Numbered from the stretch's first letter, positions 36,144 through 46,182 are shown. The stretch: 64,000 bases of DNA from Crocinitomicaceae bacterium (GCA_029238665.1 JAQWFQ010000014.1:143339-207338); one strand, 5' to 3'. The notes: generated from the letters alone by a model not told the origin. Made by a program: numbers and translations.

Positions 36144-39100
36144 TTAGTCCATACTAACGTTAAGACACAAACCTTTCAATTCATGCAACAATACGTTAAA
36201 CGATTCAGGAATTCCTGGTTCAGGAATGTTGTCTCCTTTAACAATTGCTTCGTATGCCTTAGCACGTCCCATAACATCATCAGACTTAACCGTTAAGATC
36301 TCTTGTAAGATGTTTGCTGCTCCAAATGCTTCAAGAGCCCAAACCTCCATCTCACCAAATCGTTGACCTCCAAACTGCGCCTTACCACCTAGTGGTTGTT
36401 GCGTAATTAGTGAGTATGGTCCGATAGAACGCGCATGCATCTTATCACCAACCATGTGAGATAACTTCAACATATAGATAATACCTACCGTTGCAGTTTG
36501 ATCAAAACGATCTCCAGTTCCACCGTCATATAGATATGTTTTACCTGATCTAGGTACTCCAGCTTTTTCAGTCCAAGCATCAATTTCAGTTGGATGTGCT
36601 CCATCAAAAATTGGTGTTGCAAACTTGATACCTAATTTTTCACCTGCCCAACCTAAAACAGTTTCATAAATCTGTCCAAGGTTCATACGAGAAGGTACCC
36701 CTAATGGGTTAAGTACAATATCTACTGGTGTTCCATCTTCTAAGAATGGCATATCTTCTTGACGAACAATATTAGCAACAATACCTTTGTTTCCGTGACG
36801 TCCGGCCATCTTATCACCAACTTTCAATTTACGCTTTTTAGCAACGTAAACTTTAGCCATTTTGATAATTCCAGCAGGAAGTTCATCACCAACAGAGATA
36901 TGGAATTTTTTACGCTTATACGTTCCAAGTAAATCATTCGACTTGATATTAAAGTTATGAATAACTCTACCAATTAATGCATTTACTTTTTCGTCAGCAG
37001 TCCAGCTTGTCGGATTAACAATTGAAAAGTCAATTGCATTTAGACTTCTAGATGAAAACTTAGTTCCTTTCTTGATAATCTCTTCTTTGAAATTATTATA
37101 TACTCCTGCAGACTTAGCATCTACAACAATGGCTAATAATTTCTCTATAAGATTCGCTTTTAATGCTACAAACTCTTTATCGAAATCAACATCAAGGCCT
37201 GCCAAGATTGGTTTATCTTGAGCTTTAGATTTTCTATCTTTAATTGCTCTTGAAAATAATTTTTTCTCAACAACAACACCTCTCAATGAAGGTCCAGCTT
37301 TTAATGAGGCATCTTTTACATCGCCTGCTTTATCACCAAAGATTGCTCTAAGTAATTTTTCTTCTGGAGATGGATCAGTTTCACCTTTTGGAGTAATTTT
37401 CCCAATAAGAATATCACCCTCCTTAATTTCAGCACCAACACGAATCAATCCATTTTCATCAAGATCTTTCGTTGCTTCTTCACTAACGTTAGGAATGTCT
37501 GAAGTTAACTCCTCCATTCCACGTTTAGTATCTCTAACGTCTAACGAAAATTCATCGATATGAATTGATGTAAAGATATCATCACGAACAACGCGCTCAG
37601 AGATAACAATGGCATCCTCAAAGTTATATCCTTTCCAAGGCATAAATGCCACTTTAAGGTTTTGTCCAAGAGCAAGTTCACCTTTCTGAGTTGCGTATCC
37701 TTCACATAAAACCTGCCCTTCTGTAACTTTATCCCCTTTCTTAACGATTGGTTTTAAGTTAATTGAAGTTCCTTGATTGGTTTTTGCAAATTTCGTAAGT
37801 GGATAATGAACTACTTCGCTATCAAAACTTACTAATTTATCTTCTTTAGTCCAGTTGTACTTGATAACGATTTCTTTCGCATCAACGTATTCAACAACAC
37901 CTGTTCCTTCTGCATTAATAAGAACTCTTGAATCCTTAGCAACTAATTCTTCAATTCCTGTTCCTACAATAGGAGAATTTGGTTTCAATAATGGAACGGC
38001 TTGACGCTGCATGTTAGACCCCATTAAGGCACGATTGGCATCATCATGCTCTAAGAATGGAATAGAAGATGCTGCAATCGAAGCAATTTGATTTGCTCCA
38101 ACATCCATTAATGAAATTTTCTTAGGATTAATCACTGGGAAGTCATGCCCAAAACGTGCTTTTACAACATCGTCAAGGAAAACTCCTTTGTCATTTACAT
38201 TTGCATTCGCTTGTGCAATGATATTATCATGCTCCTCTTCAGCTGAAAGGTAAGTTGGCTCAGACTTAATGTCTACCTTACCATTTGTAACTGTTCTATA
38301 AGGAGTTTCAATGAATCCTAATTTATTTACTTTCGCAAACACACACAGTGAAGAAATCAAACCAATGTTTGGTCCCTCTGGTGTTTCAATCGTACATAAA
38401 CGACCATAGTGCGTATAGTGAACATCTCGCACCTCAAAACCTGCTCTTTCTCTAGAAAGTCCACCAGGCCCTAGTGCCGATAATCTACGTTTATGAGTAA
38501 CCTCAGAAAGTGGATTCGTTTGATCCATAAACTGAGACAACTGATTTGTACCAAAAAACGAATTAATTACAGAAGACAATGTCTTTGCATTAATTAAATC
38601 GATTGGAGTAAATACTTCGTTATCACGAACGTTCATACGCTCACGAATTGTTCTAGCCATACGTGCTAAACCAACACCAAACTGAGAATACAACTGTTCT
38701 CCAACTGTTCTTACACGTCTGTTAGACAAGTGATCAATATCATCAACCTCTGCTTTTGAGTTGATCAACTCAATAAGATACTTGATAATAGAAATCATAT
38801 CAGGCTTCGTTAAAACACGAGAAGTTTCTTCCATGTTAACACCTAATTTCTTGTTCAATCTAAAACGTCCAACTTCACCTAAATCATAACGCGTATCTGA
38901 GAAAAATAATTTTTCAAAAACACCTTTGGCAGTTTCATAATCTGGCGGCTCAGCATTACGTAATTGACGGTAGATATGTTCTACGGCTTCTTTTTCAGAA
39001 TTCGCAGTATCTTTTTGAAGTGTATTATAGATGATTGTAAAATCAGCACTATTTACATCTTCTTTATGAAGGATAATCGTTTTAGATCCCGAATCAATAA

Positions 39101-39962
39101 TTAATTCAATGTGTTCTTCTTCAAGAACAGTTTCACGATCTAAAAGAACTTCATTTCTTTCAATAGAAACAACTTCTCCCGTATCTTCATCAACGAAATC
39201 TTCAACCCAAGATTTAAGAACTCTCGCTGCAAGCTTACGACCTAATGCCTTTTTCAAATTGGCTTTAGTTGCTTTTAACTCATCTGCAAGATCAAAAATA
39301 TCAAGTATATCTTTATCTGTTTCGTAACCAATTGCTCTAAACAATGTTGTTACAGGTAACTTTTTCTTACGATCGATATACGCATACATAACACTGTTAA
39401 TGTCAGTAGCAAATTCAATCCAAGATCCTTTAAAAGGAATTACACGCGCAGAATACAATTTAGTACCATTAGCGTGACGACTCTGCCCAAAGAATACACC
39501 CGGAGAACGGTGCAGTTGAGAAACAATAACTCTCTCTGCTCCATTCACAACAAATGATCCTTTCGGAGTCATATATGGAATTGTACCTAAGTACACATCT
39601 TGAACGATTGTTTCAAAATCTTCGTGTTCAGGATCTGTACAGTACAGCTTTAATTTAGCTTTAAGTGGGACACTGTATGTTAACCCTCTGTCGATACACT
39701 CTGCAATTGAGTAACGTGGAGGATCTACAAAATAGTCCAAAAACTCTAATACAAATTGATTTCTTGTATCAGAAATAGGGAAGTTTTCAGCGAAAACTTT
39801 AAACAACCCCTCGCTTTCTCTATTATCTGGAGTAGTTTCCAATTGGAAAAACTCCTGGAAAGACTTTAATTGAATATCCAAAAAGTCAGGATACGCAAAT
39901 TGATTTTTGCTAGAAGCAAAATTCACTCTTGTCGAAATACTGTTTGATGATGCCAAGGCCAA
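36144..39962 (-). CDS. rpoB: RNA polymerase beta subunit
   Basis: 1272 residues. Family blocks include the rifampicin-pocket region [20 protein letters not shown] and [20 protein letters not shown] (about residues 470-515), [33 protein letters not shown] (about 775) and the C-terminal [20 protein letters not shown]. The residues where rifampicin mutations usually map (Asp in MDQ, His in THKRR, Ser in RRLSALG) are wild type. It starts 109 bases after rplL, and the gap contains a strong hairpin that should set the ratio of ribosomal protein to polymerase transcripts. Confidence 0.98.
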   Translation of the reverse strand: MALASSNSISTRVNFASSKNQFAYPDFLDIQLKSFQEFFQLETTPDNRESEGLFKVFAENFPISDTRNQFVLEFLDYFVDPPRYSIAECIDRGLTYSVPLKAKLKLYCTDPEHEDFETIVQDVYLGTIPYMTPKGSFVVNGAERVIVSQLHRSPGVFFGQSRHANGTKLYSARVIPFKGSWIEFATDINSVMYAYIDRKKKLPVTTLFRAIGYETDKDILDIFDLADELKATKANLKKALGRKLAARVLKSWVEDFVDEDTGEVVSIERNEVLLDRETVLEEEHIELIIDSGSKTIILHKEDVNSADFTIIYNTLQKDTANSEKEAVEHIYRQLRNAEPPDYETAKGVFEKLFFSDTRYDLGEVGRFRLNKKLGVNMEETSRVLTKPDMISIIKYLIELINSKAEVDDIDHLSNRRVRTVGEQLYSQFGVGLARMARTIRERMNVRDNEVFTPIDLINAKTLSSVINSFFGTNQLSQFMDQTNPLSEVTHKRRLSALGPGGLSRERAGFEVRDVHYTHYGRLCTIETPEGPNIGLISSLCVFAKVNKLGFIETPYRTVTNGKVDIKSEPTYLSAEEEHDNIIAQANANVNDKGVFLDDVVKARFGHDFPVINPKKISLMDVGANQIASIAASSIPFLEHDDANRALMGSNMQRQAVPLLKPNSPIVGTGIEELVAKDSRVLINAEGTGVVEYVDAKEIVIKYNWTKEDKLVSFDSEVVHYPLTKFAKTNQGTSINLKPIVKKGDKVTEGQVLCEGYATQKGELALGQNLKVAFMPWKGYNFEDAIVISERVVRDDIFTSIHIDEFSLDVRDTKRGMEELTSDIPNVSEEATKDLDENGLIRVGAEIKEGDILIGKITPKGETDPSPEEKLLRAIFGDKAGDVKDASLKAGPSLRGVVVEKKLFSRAIKDRKSKAQDKPILAGLDVDFDKEFVALKANLIEKLLAIVVDAKSAGVYNNFKEEIIKKGTKFSSRSLNAIDFSIVNPTSWTADEKVNALIGRVIHNFNIKSNDLLGTYKRKKFHISVGDELPAGIIKMAKVYVAKKRKLKVGDKMAGRHGNKGIVANIVRQEDMPFLEDGTPVDIVLNPLGVPSRMNLGQIYETVLGWAGEKLGIKFATPIFDGAHPTEIDAWTEKAGVPRSGKTYLYDGGTGDRFDQTATVGIIYMLKLSHMVGDKMHARSIGPYSLITQQPLGGKAQFGGQRFGEMEVWALEAFGAANILQEILTVKSDDVMGRAKAYEAIVKGDNIPEPGIPESFNVLLHELKGLCLNVSMD

Positions 39963-40009
39963 ACTTTTTTATTAGTGAATAAAAAATGTGTGCAAATTGC
40001 ACGTAATGT

Positions 40010-40055
40010 AAAAAAACAGGAATAGGCACCCCGAAAAATCGGGGTGCCTTTCCTA
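40010..40055 (-). terminator. Attenuator-like hairpin between rplL and rpoB
   Basis: On the minus strand GGCACCCCGA pairs with TCGGGGTGCC around TTTT (core 40025-40048), extended by GGAAA/TATTCC. CTGTTTTTTT follows. As in E. coli, partial termination here would lower rpoBC relative to rplJL. Confidence 0.8.
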
Positions 40056-40071
40056 TTAAATAGTAATCAGA

Positions 40072-40449
40072 TTACTTAATCTCAACTTCAGCTCCTGCTT
40101 CTTCTAGAGAAGTTTTAAGACCTTCAGCTTCGTCTTTAGAAACACCAGCTTTAATTGTTGTTGGTGCAGCATCAACCATACCTTTAGACTCTTTTAATCC
40201 AGAACCAGTTAATTCCTTAACTAATTTCACTACTGCAAGCTTAGATCCACCTGCTGCTTTAAGGATTACATCAAACTCAGTTTGAGCTTCTTCAGCATCA
40301 CCACCTCCAGCGGCTCCACCAGCTGCTACAGCTACAGCCGCAGCTGCAGGTTCGATTCCATACTCATCCTTAAGGATTGTTGCTAGTTCGTTTACATCTT
40401 TAACTGTAAGATTAACTAACGCTTCTGCCATTTCTTTCAAATCAGCCAT
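40072..40449 (-). CDS. rplL: Ribosomal protein L7/L12
   Basis: 125-residue stalk protein of the 50S subunit that recruits translation GTPases. The N-terminal dimerisation domain ([19 protein letters not shown]) is followed by an Ala/Gly hinge ([16 protein letters not shown], about residues 35-50) and the C-terminal domain [20 protein letters not shown] with [15 protein letters not shown]. Length is standard. It lies 40 bases after rplJ. Confidence 0.98.
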   Translation of the reverse strand: MADLKEMAEALVNLTVKDVNELATILKDEYGIEPAAAAVAVAAGGAAGGGDAEEAQTEFDVILKAAGGSKLAVVKLVKELTGSGLKESKGMVDAAPTTIKAGVSKDEAEGLKTSLEEAGAEVEIK

Positions 40450-40489
40450 TTTATTTTAAATTTAAATAGTTCGTAAATAATAATAATAA

Positions 40490-41011
40490 TTATGCTCTTC
40501 CTTCGAGCGTTTTAAGGATACCAGCAAGTTTCCCACCAGCACCTTTAAGTCCAGAAACAACGTTCTTAGCAGGACTTTGAAGTATTGTAATAATTTCTCC
40601 AAGTAATTCTTCTTTGCTTTTGATTTCAGAAAGAATAGATAGTTGATCATCGCCAACATATACACTCTCATCAATCCAAGCACCTTTAAGAATTGGCTTA
40701 TCTACTTTCTTACGAAAATCTTTAATAAGCTTTGCAGGAACATTACCAACCTCAGAAAACATAATAGAAGTAGCTCCTGAAAGAGTATCTTTCAATTCAC
40801 CAAACTCCTTACCTTCAACTCGCTCCATTGCTTTAGCTAATAGTGTGTTTTTCACTACGCGCATGCTAACGTTTGCGTTAAAAGCTTTTCTTCTTAGGCC
40901 GTTAATTACTTCAACTGTTAATTCCGCTGTGTCTGTCAAATAGATAACATTATTAGCAGCTAAATCTGCTGTTAAATCATCTATGTACTTTGCTTTTTCT
41001 TCTCTTGTCAT
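40490..41011 (-). CDS. rplJ: Ribosomal protein L10
   Basis: 173 residues. L10 is the base of the L7/L12 stalk. The N-terminal rRNA-binding domain has NVIYLTDTAELTVEVINGLR and MRVVKNTLLAKAMER (about residues 50-64); the C-terminal helix that binds L7/L12 dimers is at the end (VSGLKGAGGKLAGILKTLEG). Only 11 bases separate it from rplA, so the structured L10 leader seen in many bacteria has no room here. Regulation must come from further upstream. Confidence 0.97.
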   Translation of the reverse strand: MTREEKAKYIDDLTADLAANNVIYLTDTAELTVEVINGLRRKAFNANVSMRVVKNTLLAKAMERVEGKEFGELKDTLSGATSIMFSEVGNVPAKLIKDFRKKVDKPILKGAWIDESVYVGDDQLSILSEIKSKEELLGEIITILQSPAKNVVSGLKGAGGKLAGILKTLEGRA

Positions 41012-41022
41012 CTTAGTAAGTT

Positions 41023-41718
41023 TTAAGCAATTACAGACTTAGTATCAACTAGAATACTTGGGCTCATTGTAGAACTTAAGTAAAGGCTTTTGATATAAAC
41101 ACCTTTAGCAGAAGAAGGTTTAAGTTTAACGATTGTTTGTAACAACTCATCGACATTGTCTTTGATTTTGTCACCATCGAAACTAGCCTTCGCTACCATT
41201 GCGTGGATAATACCATACTTATCAACTTTAAAGTCGATTTTACCTGCTTTTACTTCAGTTACAGCTTTCCCAATATCCATTGTTACTGTACCAGTTTTTG
41301 GATTAGGCATTAAACCTCTTGGTCCTAAAACACGACCTAGAGCACCTACTTTACCCATTACTGCTGGCATAGTAATAATAACATCGATATCTGTCCAACC
41401 TCCTTTGATTTTTGCGATATAATCGTCTAAACCAACGTAATCAGCACCAGCTGCTTTTGCTTCTTCTTCCTTGTCAGGAGTACAAAGTACAAGTACTTTC
41501 ATATCCTTACCAGTTCCGTGTGGCAATGCAACAGTACCTCTCACCATTTGATTTGCTTTTCTTGGATCAACTCCAAGACGAATACATACATCAACTGAGG
41601 CATCAAATTTAGTAGTAGAAACTTCTTTCACTAAATTGCATGCATCAGCTATGGAATAAGCTCTTTCCGAATCTATCTTCGCTAGAGCTTCTTTTCTCTT
41701 TTTAGATATTCTTCCCAT
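41023..41718 (-). CDS. rplA: Ribosomal protein L1
   Basis: 231-residue 50S protein of the L1 stalk, involved in release of deacylated tRNA. Seen are [32 protein letters not shown] (about residues 59-70), [19 protein letters not shown] (about 130-148) and [16 protein letters not shown] at the end. In E. coli L1 also represses translation of the L11-L1 mRNA by binding its leader; a possible site lies ahead of rplK here. It starts 11 bases after rplK. Confidence 0.98.
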   Translation of the reverse strand: MGRISKKRKEALAKIDSERAYSIADACNLVKEVSTTKFDASVDVCIRLGVDPRKANQMVRGTVALPHGTGKDMKVLVLCTPDKEEEAKAAGADYVGLDDYIAKIKGGWTDIDVIITMPAVMGKVGALGRVLGPRGLMPNPKTGTVTMDIGKAVTEVKAGKIDFKVDKYGIIHAMVAKASFDGDKIKDNVDELLQTIVKLKPSSAKGVYIKSLYLSSTMSPSILVDTKSVIA

Positions 41719-41729
41719 CTGTTATACAA

Positions 41730-42176
41730 TTAATTAGTTACGGGTGCTTCACCACCTTTTACAATAACTCCCATACTTCTTGCTGTTCCTGCGATCATGC
41801 GCATAGCACTGTCAACAGTAAAGCAATTCATATCCGGCAACTTATCTTCAGCGATTATGCGAACTTTATCCCAAGAAATTGTACCAACCTTGGCACGGTT
41901 TGATTCCGAAGAACCCTTCTTAAGATTAATTTGTTCCATAATTTGAACTGCTGCTGGAGGAGTTTTTATTACGAAATCAAAAGACTTATCACTGTAAACA
42001 GTGATAACTGCTGGTAATACCTTTCCAGGTTTGTCCTGCGTACGAGCATTAAACTGCTTGCAGAACTCCATGATGTTAACCCCTTTTGCACCAAGTGCGG
42101 GACCAACGGGAGGAGCTGGATTGGCAGCACCACCTCTGATCTGTAATTTGATCAAACCTGCTACTTCTTTAGCCAT
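41730..42176 (-). CDS. rplK: Ribosomal protein L11
   Basis: 148 residues of the GTPase-associated centre protein. The N-terminal proline-rich segment [20 protein letters not shown] (residues 15-34) and the rRNA-binding C-terminal domain [20 protein letters not shown] are typical. [17 protein letters not shown] ending ([18 protein letters not shown]) is also typical. It precedes rplA by 11 bases and follows nusG after 82 bases, a gap that may hold the L1 autoregulatory site. Confidence 0.98.
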   Translation of the reverse strand: MAKEVAGLIKLQIRGGAANPAPPVGPALGAKGVNIMEFCKQFNARTQDKPGKVLPAVITVYSDKSFDFVIKTPPAAVQIMEQINLKKGSSESNRAKVGTISWDKVRIIAEDKLPDMNCFTVDSAMRMIAGTARSMGVIVKGGEAPVTN

Positions 42177-42200
42177 TTGTTTTTAAATTATGTAGTCAAA

Positions 42201-42246
42201 CATGATTACTTACTGGAAGCTTTAATAGCTTTCATCACTCCTACGG
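42201..42246 (-). promoter_or_regulatory. Possible L1 autoregulatory leader before rplK
   Basis: The rplK leader contains GGAGTGATGAAAGCTATTAA then AGCTTCCAGTAAGT, which folds as a short stem (AAAGCT/AGCTTT) flanked by purine-rich sides. Position agrees with the known L1 target in other bacteria. The match to the L1 consensus was judged by eye only. Confidence 0.3.
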
Positions 42247-42258
42247 TTAATATACTCT

Positions 42259-42810
42259 TTAAACTTCTTTTTCTACTTGCATGTAGCTAAGCTCTAGTAA
42301 ATTCTTTCTTCCGAATATCTTCACCATTACTTTTAGCTTTTTCTTCTCTTCGTTGATCTCATCAACAACACCACTAAAGTTGTTAAACGGCCCATCAATA
42401 ACTTTAACAGCCTCACCAACAACAAATGGAATTCTCATCTCTTCTTCAGACTCAGAAAGTTCATCAACCTTACCTAAGATTCTATTCACTTCTGAAACCC
42501 TCATTGGAGAAGGATCACCTCCTTTTTCATTCCCTAAGAAACCGATTACATTAGGAATGCTTCTAATTACGTGAGGAACCTCACCAACTAGAGCAGCCTC
42601 AACCAGCACATATCCTGGTAAATACGACTTTTCTTTAGAAACTTTTTTTCCCTTTCTAATCTGAAATACTTTTTCAGTAGGAATTAAAATTTGATCAATG
42701 AAATCGTCAAGTTTTAGTCTAGAAATCTCCATTTCTAGATACTCCTTAACTTTCTTTTCTTTTCCACTGATAGCTCTAACAACATACCAACGTTTTACAA
42801 TCTCCGCCAT
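42259..42810 (-). CDS. nusG: Transcription termination/antitermination factor NusG
   Basis: 183 residues. The N-terminal NGN domain binds the RNA polymerase clamp (KRWYVVRAISGKEKKVKEYL, residues 5-24; SYLPGYVLVEAAL, about 62-74; VPHVIRSIPNVIGFLG). The C-terminal KOW domain (FVVGEAVKVIDGPFNNFSGV, about 125-144) binds Rho or S10. Length is normal. It follows secE by seven bases. NusG also couples the polymerase encoded downstream to translating ribosomes. Confidence 0.97.
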   Translation of the reverse strand: MAEIVKRWYVVRAISGKEKKVKEYLEMEISRLKLDDFIDQILIPTEKVFQIRKGKKVSKEKSYLPGYVLVEAALVGEVPHVIRSIPNVIGFLGNEKGGDPSPMRVSEVNRILGKVDELSESEEEMRIPFVVGEAVKVIDGPFNNFSGVVDEINEEKKKLKVMVKIFGRKNLLELSYMQVEKEV

Positions 42811-42817
42811 GTTTCGA

Positions 42818-43036
42818 TTAGAGTTTATAAATGAATCCTAGTAAACCTCTCCATGTAGACCCACTGTCTCCTGTGATTCCAAAAGTGAAATCCATTACAA
42901 AAATTGTAAGCGCTATAAGCACTGAAGCTACAACCACAATAACTGTGTTACTTTGCAGCTCTTTCCATGTCGGCCATGTAACTCTATGAGTCATTTCCGT
43001 CACAGTTTCACTAAAATATTCTTTAAATTTTGACAT
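42818..43036 (-). CDS. secE: Preprotein translocase subunit SecE
   Basis: 72 residues, the short one-helix form. It has an amphipathic N-terminal helix with the family block EMTHRVTWPTWKELQSNTVI (residues 14-33) and a single membrane helix (about 34-54). SecE clamps the two halves of SecY. It lies seven bases before nusG in the usual order and 13 bases after tRNA-Trp. Confidence 0.95.
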   Translation of the reverse strand: MSKFKEYFSETVTEMTHRVTWPTWKELQSNTVIVVVASVLIALTIFVMDFTFGITGDSGSTWRGLLGFIYKL

Positions 43037-43049
43037 CTCATCAATTTAG

Positions 43050-43122
43050 CACGGGCGGTAGGATTCGAACCCACGACCAATGGTTTTGGAGACCAGTACT
43101 CTACCAACTGAGCTACACCCGT
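43050..43122 (-). tRNA. tRNA-Trp (CCA)
   Basis: Seven-base acceptor stem ACGGGTG/CGCCCGT with discriminator G, D-arm GCTCAGTTGGTAGAG, anticodon loop CTCCAAA giving CCA, and T-loop TTCGAAT in a five-base stem. The CCA tail is not encoded. It sits between tuf and secE in the same orientation, a position seen in many Bacteroidota. Confidence 0.96.
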
Positions 43123-43125
43123 GTA

Positions 43126-43149
43126 AAAGGGGGAGCGAACTCCCCCTTT
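43126..43149 (-). terminator. Stable UUCG-loop hairpin between tuf and tRNA-Trp
   Basis: Ten-base perfect stem AAAGGGGGAG/CTCCCCCTTT closed by a TTCG loop on the minus strand, only three bases from the tRNA-Trp 5' end. It has just a short T run, so it may be a partial terminator or a tuf mRNA 3' end stabiliser left after tRNA processing. Confidence 0.65.
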
Positions 43150-43176
43150 AAATATATTACCTTAATAATATGATTA

Positions 43177-44364
43177 TTATGAAATAATCTCAGTAACCTG
43201 TCCAGCACCTACAGTTCTACCACCCTCACGGATAGCGAAACGTAAACCTTTAGACATTGCTACCGGTACAATCAACTTAACAGTAATTGTAACGTTATCT
43301 CCTGGCATTACCATTTCACGACCATCAGTCAAGAAAATTTCACCAGTTACATCTGTAGTTCTTAAGTAGAACTGAGGACGGTATTTGTTATGGAAAGGAG
43401 TGTGACGACCACCTTCTTCTTTCTTCAATACATAGATCTCAGCTTTAAACTCAGTATGTGGAGTCGTTGAACCTTTCTTACAGATAACCATTCCACGTTT
43501 GATTTGAGACTTCTCAATTCCACGTAGTAATAAACCAACGTTATCACCAGCTTCACCTCTATCCAAAATCTTACGGAACATCTCAACTCCAGTTACAGTA
43601 GATTCTAAGTTAGAGTCACCCATACCTAAAATATCAACAGCATCTCCAGTGTTAATAACACCAGCTTCAATACGACCAGTTGCTACAGTACCACGACCAG
43701 TAATCGTAAATACATCCTCAACAGGCATTAAGAATGGCTTATCAACATCACGAGGAGGTAATTCAATCCAAGTATCAACTGATTCCATCAATTCATTAAC
43801 TGAAGCTACCCACTTATCGTCACCGTTCAATGCACCAAGTGCAGAACCAGCAATAACAGGAGTGTTGTCTCCATCGTACTCATAGAACTCTAACAATTCT
43901 CTGATTTCCATTTCAACTAACTCAAGTAACTCTTCATCATCAACCATATCCACTTTATTCATGAATACAACCATTCTTGGAACACCAACCTGACGTCCTA
44001 ATAAGATGTGCTCACGAGTTTGAGGCATTGGTCCATCAGTAGCAGCAACCACCAAAATAGCACCATCCATTTGAGCAGCACCAGTAACCATGTTCTTTAC
44101 GTAATCCGCGTGACCTGGACAGTCAACGTGCGCGTAGTGACGATTAGTAGTTTCATACTCAATGTGAGATGTGTTAATAGTAATACCACGTTCTTTTTCC
44201 TCAGGTGCGTTATCGATTGAAGAGAAATCTCGTGTTTGTGCCAATCCTTGACTAGCTAATACGCTAGAGATTGCAGCAGTTAACGTTGTTTTTCCGTGAT
44301 CGACGTGACCAATAGTTCCAATGTTTACGTGTGGTTTGGAACGATCAAAAGTTTCCTTAGCCAT
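43177..44364 (-). CDS. tuf: Elongation factor Tu
   Basis: 395-residue GTPase that brings aminoacyl-tRNA to the ribosome. G1 GHVDHGKT (residues 19-26), the switch I region [14 protein letters not shown] (about 58-71), G3 DCPGHADY (about 81-88), G4 MNKVDMVDD (about 135-143) and G5 GSAL are intact, as is the domain III end [13 protein letters not shown]. It follows tRNA-Gly after a 190-base AT-rich gap that may hold its own promoter. A hairpin then tRNA-Trp follow. Confidence 0.99.
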   Translation of the reverse strand: MAKETFDRSKPHVNIGTIGHVDHGKTTLTAAISSVLASQGLAQTRDFSSIDNAPEEKERGITINTSHIEYETTNRHYAHVDCPGHADYVKNMVTGAAQMDGAILVVAATDGPMPQTREHILLGRQVGVPRMVVFMNKVDMVDDEELLELVEMEIRELLEFYEYDGDNTPVIAGSALGALNGDDKWVASVNELMESVDTWIELPPRDVDKPFLMPVEDVFTITGRGTVATGRIEAGVINTGDAVDILGMGDSNLESTVTGVEMFRKILDRGEAGDNVGLLLRGIEKSQIKRGMVICKKGSTTPHTEFKAEIYVLKKEEGGRHTPFHNKYRPQFYLRTTDVTGEIFLTDGREMVMPGDNVTITVKLIVPVAMSKGLRFAIREGGRTVGAGQVTEIIS

Positions 44365-44554
44365 TGTTCTTTGTGTTTCTTAAGTTAAAAAATAAAACCT
44401 TTATTATATGCAAAAATTCCACCCAATACTGGGCGAAAAAAAATTAATTCCATTTCGAGTAATCACCAAAAAACCTCTAAAAGCTTTATGAAAACCATTT
44501 TAATAATCAGTCCACTTCAAGATTCAATTCGGGATTTCCGTTCTTGAAAATTTG

Positions 44555-44627
44555 AGCGGGAGACGAGATTCGAACTCGCGACCCTCAGCTTGGAAGGCTG
44601 ACGCTCTACCAACTGAGCTACTCCCGC
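44555..44627 (-). tRNA. tRNA-Gly (TCC)
   Basis: Acceptor GCGGGAG/CTCCCGC with discriminator T, D-arm GCTCAGTTGGTAGAG, anticodon loop with TCC, T-loop TTCGAAT. It is the third tRNA of the Thr-Tyr-Gly cluster ahead of tuf. Confidence 0.97.
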
Positions 44628-44652
44628 TTATTAAATGATAAATAAAGAACTG

Positions 44653-44734
<82 letters not shown>

Positions 44735-44740
44735 AATCTG

Positions 44741-44814
44741 AGCCGATGGAGGGACTCGAACCCCCGACCTGCTGATTACAAATCAGCTGCTCTAGCCAGC
44801 TGAGCTACATCGGC
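44741..44814 (-). tRNA. tRNA-Thr (TGT)
   Basis: Acceptor GCCGATG/CATCGGC with discriminator T, anticodon loop TTTGTAA giving TGT, T-loop TTCGAGT. First gene of the tRNA-tuf unit, with a full-consensus promoter 61 bases upstream. Confidence 0.97.
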
Positions 44815-44874
44815 TTAGTTATTTTATTTATCAATATGTTAAAGAACTTTCTTTTCTATTCCCGTTTGGGAGTG

Positions 44875-44904
44875 CAAATGTAAGGAACTAATTCGTTACT
44901 ACAA
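44875..44904 (-). promoter_or_regulatory. Promoter of the tRNA-Thr/Tyr/Gly-tuf unit
   Basis: Minus strand TTG (44902-44904), exactly 19 bases, TACATTTG (44875-44882). Full match to TTG-N19-TAnnTTTG. Confidence 0.75.
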
Positions 44905-44924
44905 TACCTTTTTTGAAAAAAAAT

Positions 44925-44955
44925 TAAAAAAAAATGAGCAACATACAGTTGCTCA
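44925..44955 (-). terminator. Terminator after hpf
   Basis: Perfect stem TGAGCAAC/GTTGCTCA (44935-44955) around five bases, followed on the minus strand by a run of about ten T. It lies 25 bases after the hpf stop. Confidence 0.88.
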
Positions 44956-44980
44956 TCTATAAACTCATCATTATCACGTA

Positions 44981-45274
44981 TTAAGCTGCTTTTTCCTTTG
45001 ATTTAGAAACTTGCTTCTTCAAAGCCTGAACAGCCGCATCTGTAGCTTCTTCAAAACTTTTACATTGTTTTTTAGCAAACAATTCACTCCCCGGAATCAT
45101 CACCTTAATCTCTGTGGTTTTATTCTCATTTGTATCACTCTTATCTACCCTCAAGTATATTTCACTTGAAATGATCTGGTCATACATCAACTCAAGCTTA
45201 CCTACTTTCTCACGAATAAATTCAATCAGTTTTGCGTCAGCTGTAAAGTTTACTGCGTTTATTTTTAAATCCAT
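44981..45274 (-). CDS. hpf: Ribosome hibernation promoting factor (HPF/RaiA family)
   Basis: 97-residue short-form HPF that binds the 30S decoding channel when growth slows and blocks translation or promotes 100S dimers. The betaalphabetabetabetaalpha core is seen in LKINAVNFTADAKLIEFIRE (residues 3-22), EIYLRVDKSD and EIKVMIPGSELFAKKQCKSF (about 54-73). A basic C-terminus (KKQVSKSKEKAA) follows. It starts six bases after xerC, so xerC and hpf are co-transcribed behind rpsU. Confidence 0.9.
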   Translation of the reverse strand: MDLKINAVNFTADAKLIEFIREKVGKLELMYDQIISSEIYLRVDKSDTNENKTTEIKVMIPGSELFAKKQCKSFEEATDAAVQALKKQVSKSKEKAA

Positions 45275-45280
45275 AGTGTT

Positions 45281-46171
45281 TTATTTTTTAGTTCCCCTAG
45301 GATGGGATTGTGAATAAATAGTTGTTAACTGGGAAAAAGAATTATGCGTGTAAATTTGCGTTGCAGCTAAACTTGCATGTCCTAAAATCTCTTTTAACAC
45401 TTCTAAACTAGCTCCGTTATTCAACATATGCGTCGCAAAGGTGTGTCTAAGAACATGCGGACTCTTCTTCTCTAACCCGGTCACCTCTCCAAGATAATTA
45501 TTTATTTTCCTATAGACAAACTTAGGGTATAGTTTTTTAGCACTCTTTAACAAAAAGAAATGGGTGGGTGATGGGTCAATTTCTTTTCTTTTTTCTCGAT
45601 ACAAGTCAATCAGCCTACTCAACCCAGTTGAAATCGGCACAATTCTCTCTTTATTCCTCTTTCCTAATACACGTATTTGCTTACCTGATACCCGCGCATC
45701 CAATAAGTCTACCAATTCACTAGACCGAATACCTGTTTGATAGAACATTTCGAACATAAGCAAGTCTCGGACCCCCTCAAAATCATCATTAAACAACGCG
45801 TTCATTCTTTCGACATCCACCTCTGATTGCTGAGCAAAAGACGGCAATCGTTTGCTGTTCTTTGGACCCTTTACAGACTGAATTGGATTCTGATCTATAA
45901 CCCCCTCCCTCATCAGCCAGTTAAACATCGTACGTAATGTTGACAACTTCCTATTCACAGAAGTTGACTCCATGCCAGAATCCATTAAAGAAACTACCCA
46001 GCCTCGAATAAGTTTTGAGTTGACCTCTTGGACATCAGTAGAAATATTGATATTCGCAAAATCTAAGAACTGCTCCATATCCTTTTTGTACGCCAAAATG
46101 GTATGTTCCGAAAATCGTTTTTCAGAAGCAAGATATTCTAGAAATTTTTGGTAAAAAAAAAGAGGAGCCAT
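45281..46171 (-). CDS. xerC: Tyrosine recombinase XerC/XerD family
   Basis: 296-residue site-specific recombinase that resolves chromosome dimers at dif. The N-terminal SAM-like domain begins FYQKFLEYLASEKRFSEHTI-like (FLEYLASEKRFSEHTILAY). Catalytic residues are the Arg in YQTGIRSSELVDL (about 155), the HxxR pair in HVLRHTFATHML (about 240-251), the His in LGHASLAATQ and the Tyr in IYTH (about 275). XerC or XerD cannot be told apart without a second paralogue. The ATG at 46169-46171 lies inside the rpsU terminator hairpin; no later Met fits, since the family homology begins eight residues in. Confidence 0.92.
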   Translation of the reverse strand: MAPLFFYQKFLEYLASEKRFSEHTILAYKKDMEQFLDFANINISTDVQEVNSKLIRGWVVSLMDSGMESTSVNRKLSTLRTMFNWLMREGVIDQNPIQSVKGPKNSKRLPSFAQQSEVDVERMNALFNDDFEGVRDLLMFEMFYQTGIRSSELVDLLDARVSGKQIRVLGKRNKERIVPISTGLSRLIDLYREKRKEIDPSPTHFFLLKSAKKLYPKFVYRKINNYLGEVTGLEKKSPHVLRHTFATHMLNNGASLEVLKEILGHASLAATQIYTHNSFSQLTTIYSQSHPRGTKK

Positions 46172-46182
46172 AGGCTCCTCTT
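46152..46182 (-). terminator. rpsU terminator overlapping the xerC start codon
   Basis: Minus strand AAGAGGAGCC, loop TAT, GGCTCCTCTT, then TTTTTTT. The loop and right arm carry the xerC ATG and codons 2-4, and the T run is codons 5-6. Confidence 0.85.

Noticed and set aside
32503..39327. Several long antisense open frames inside rpoC and rpoB
   Set aside because: They are codon-bias shadows of highly conserved genes and have low-complexity, unrecognisable products.
45281..46171. XerC-family gene as sign of an integron or integrative element
   Set aside because: It has the core XerC/D length and sits between rpsU and hpf with no attachment repeats or cargo genes.
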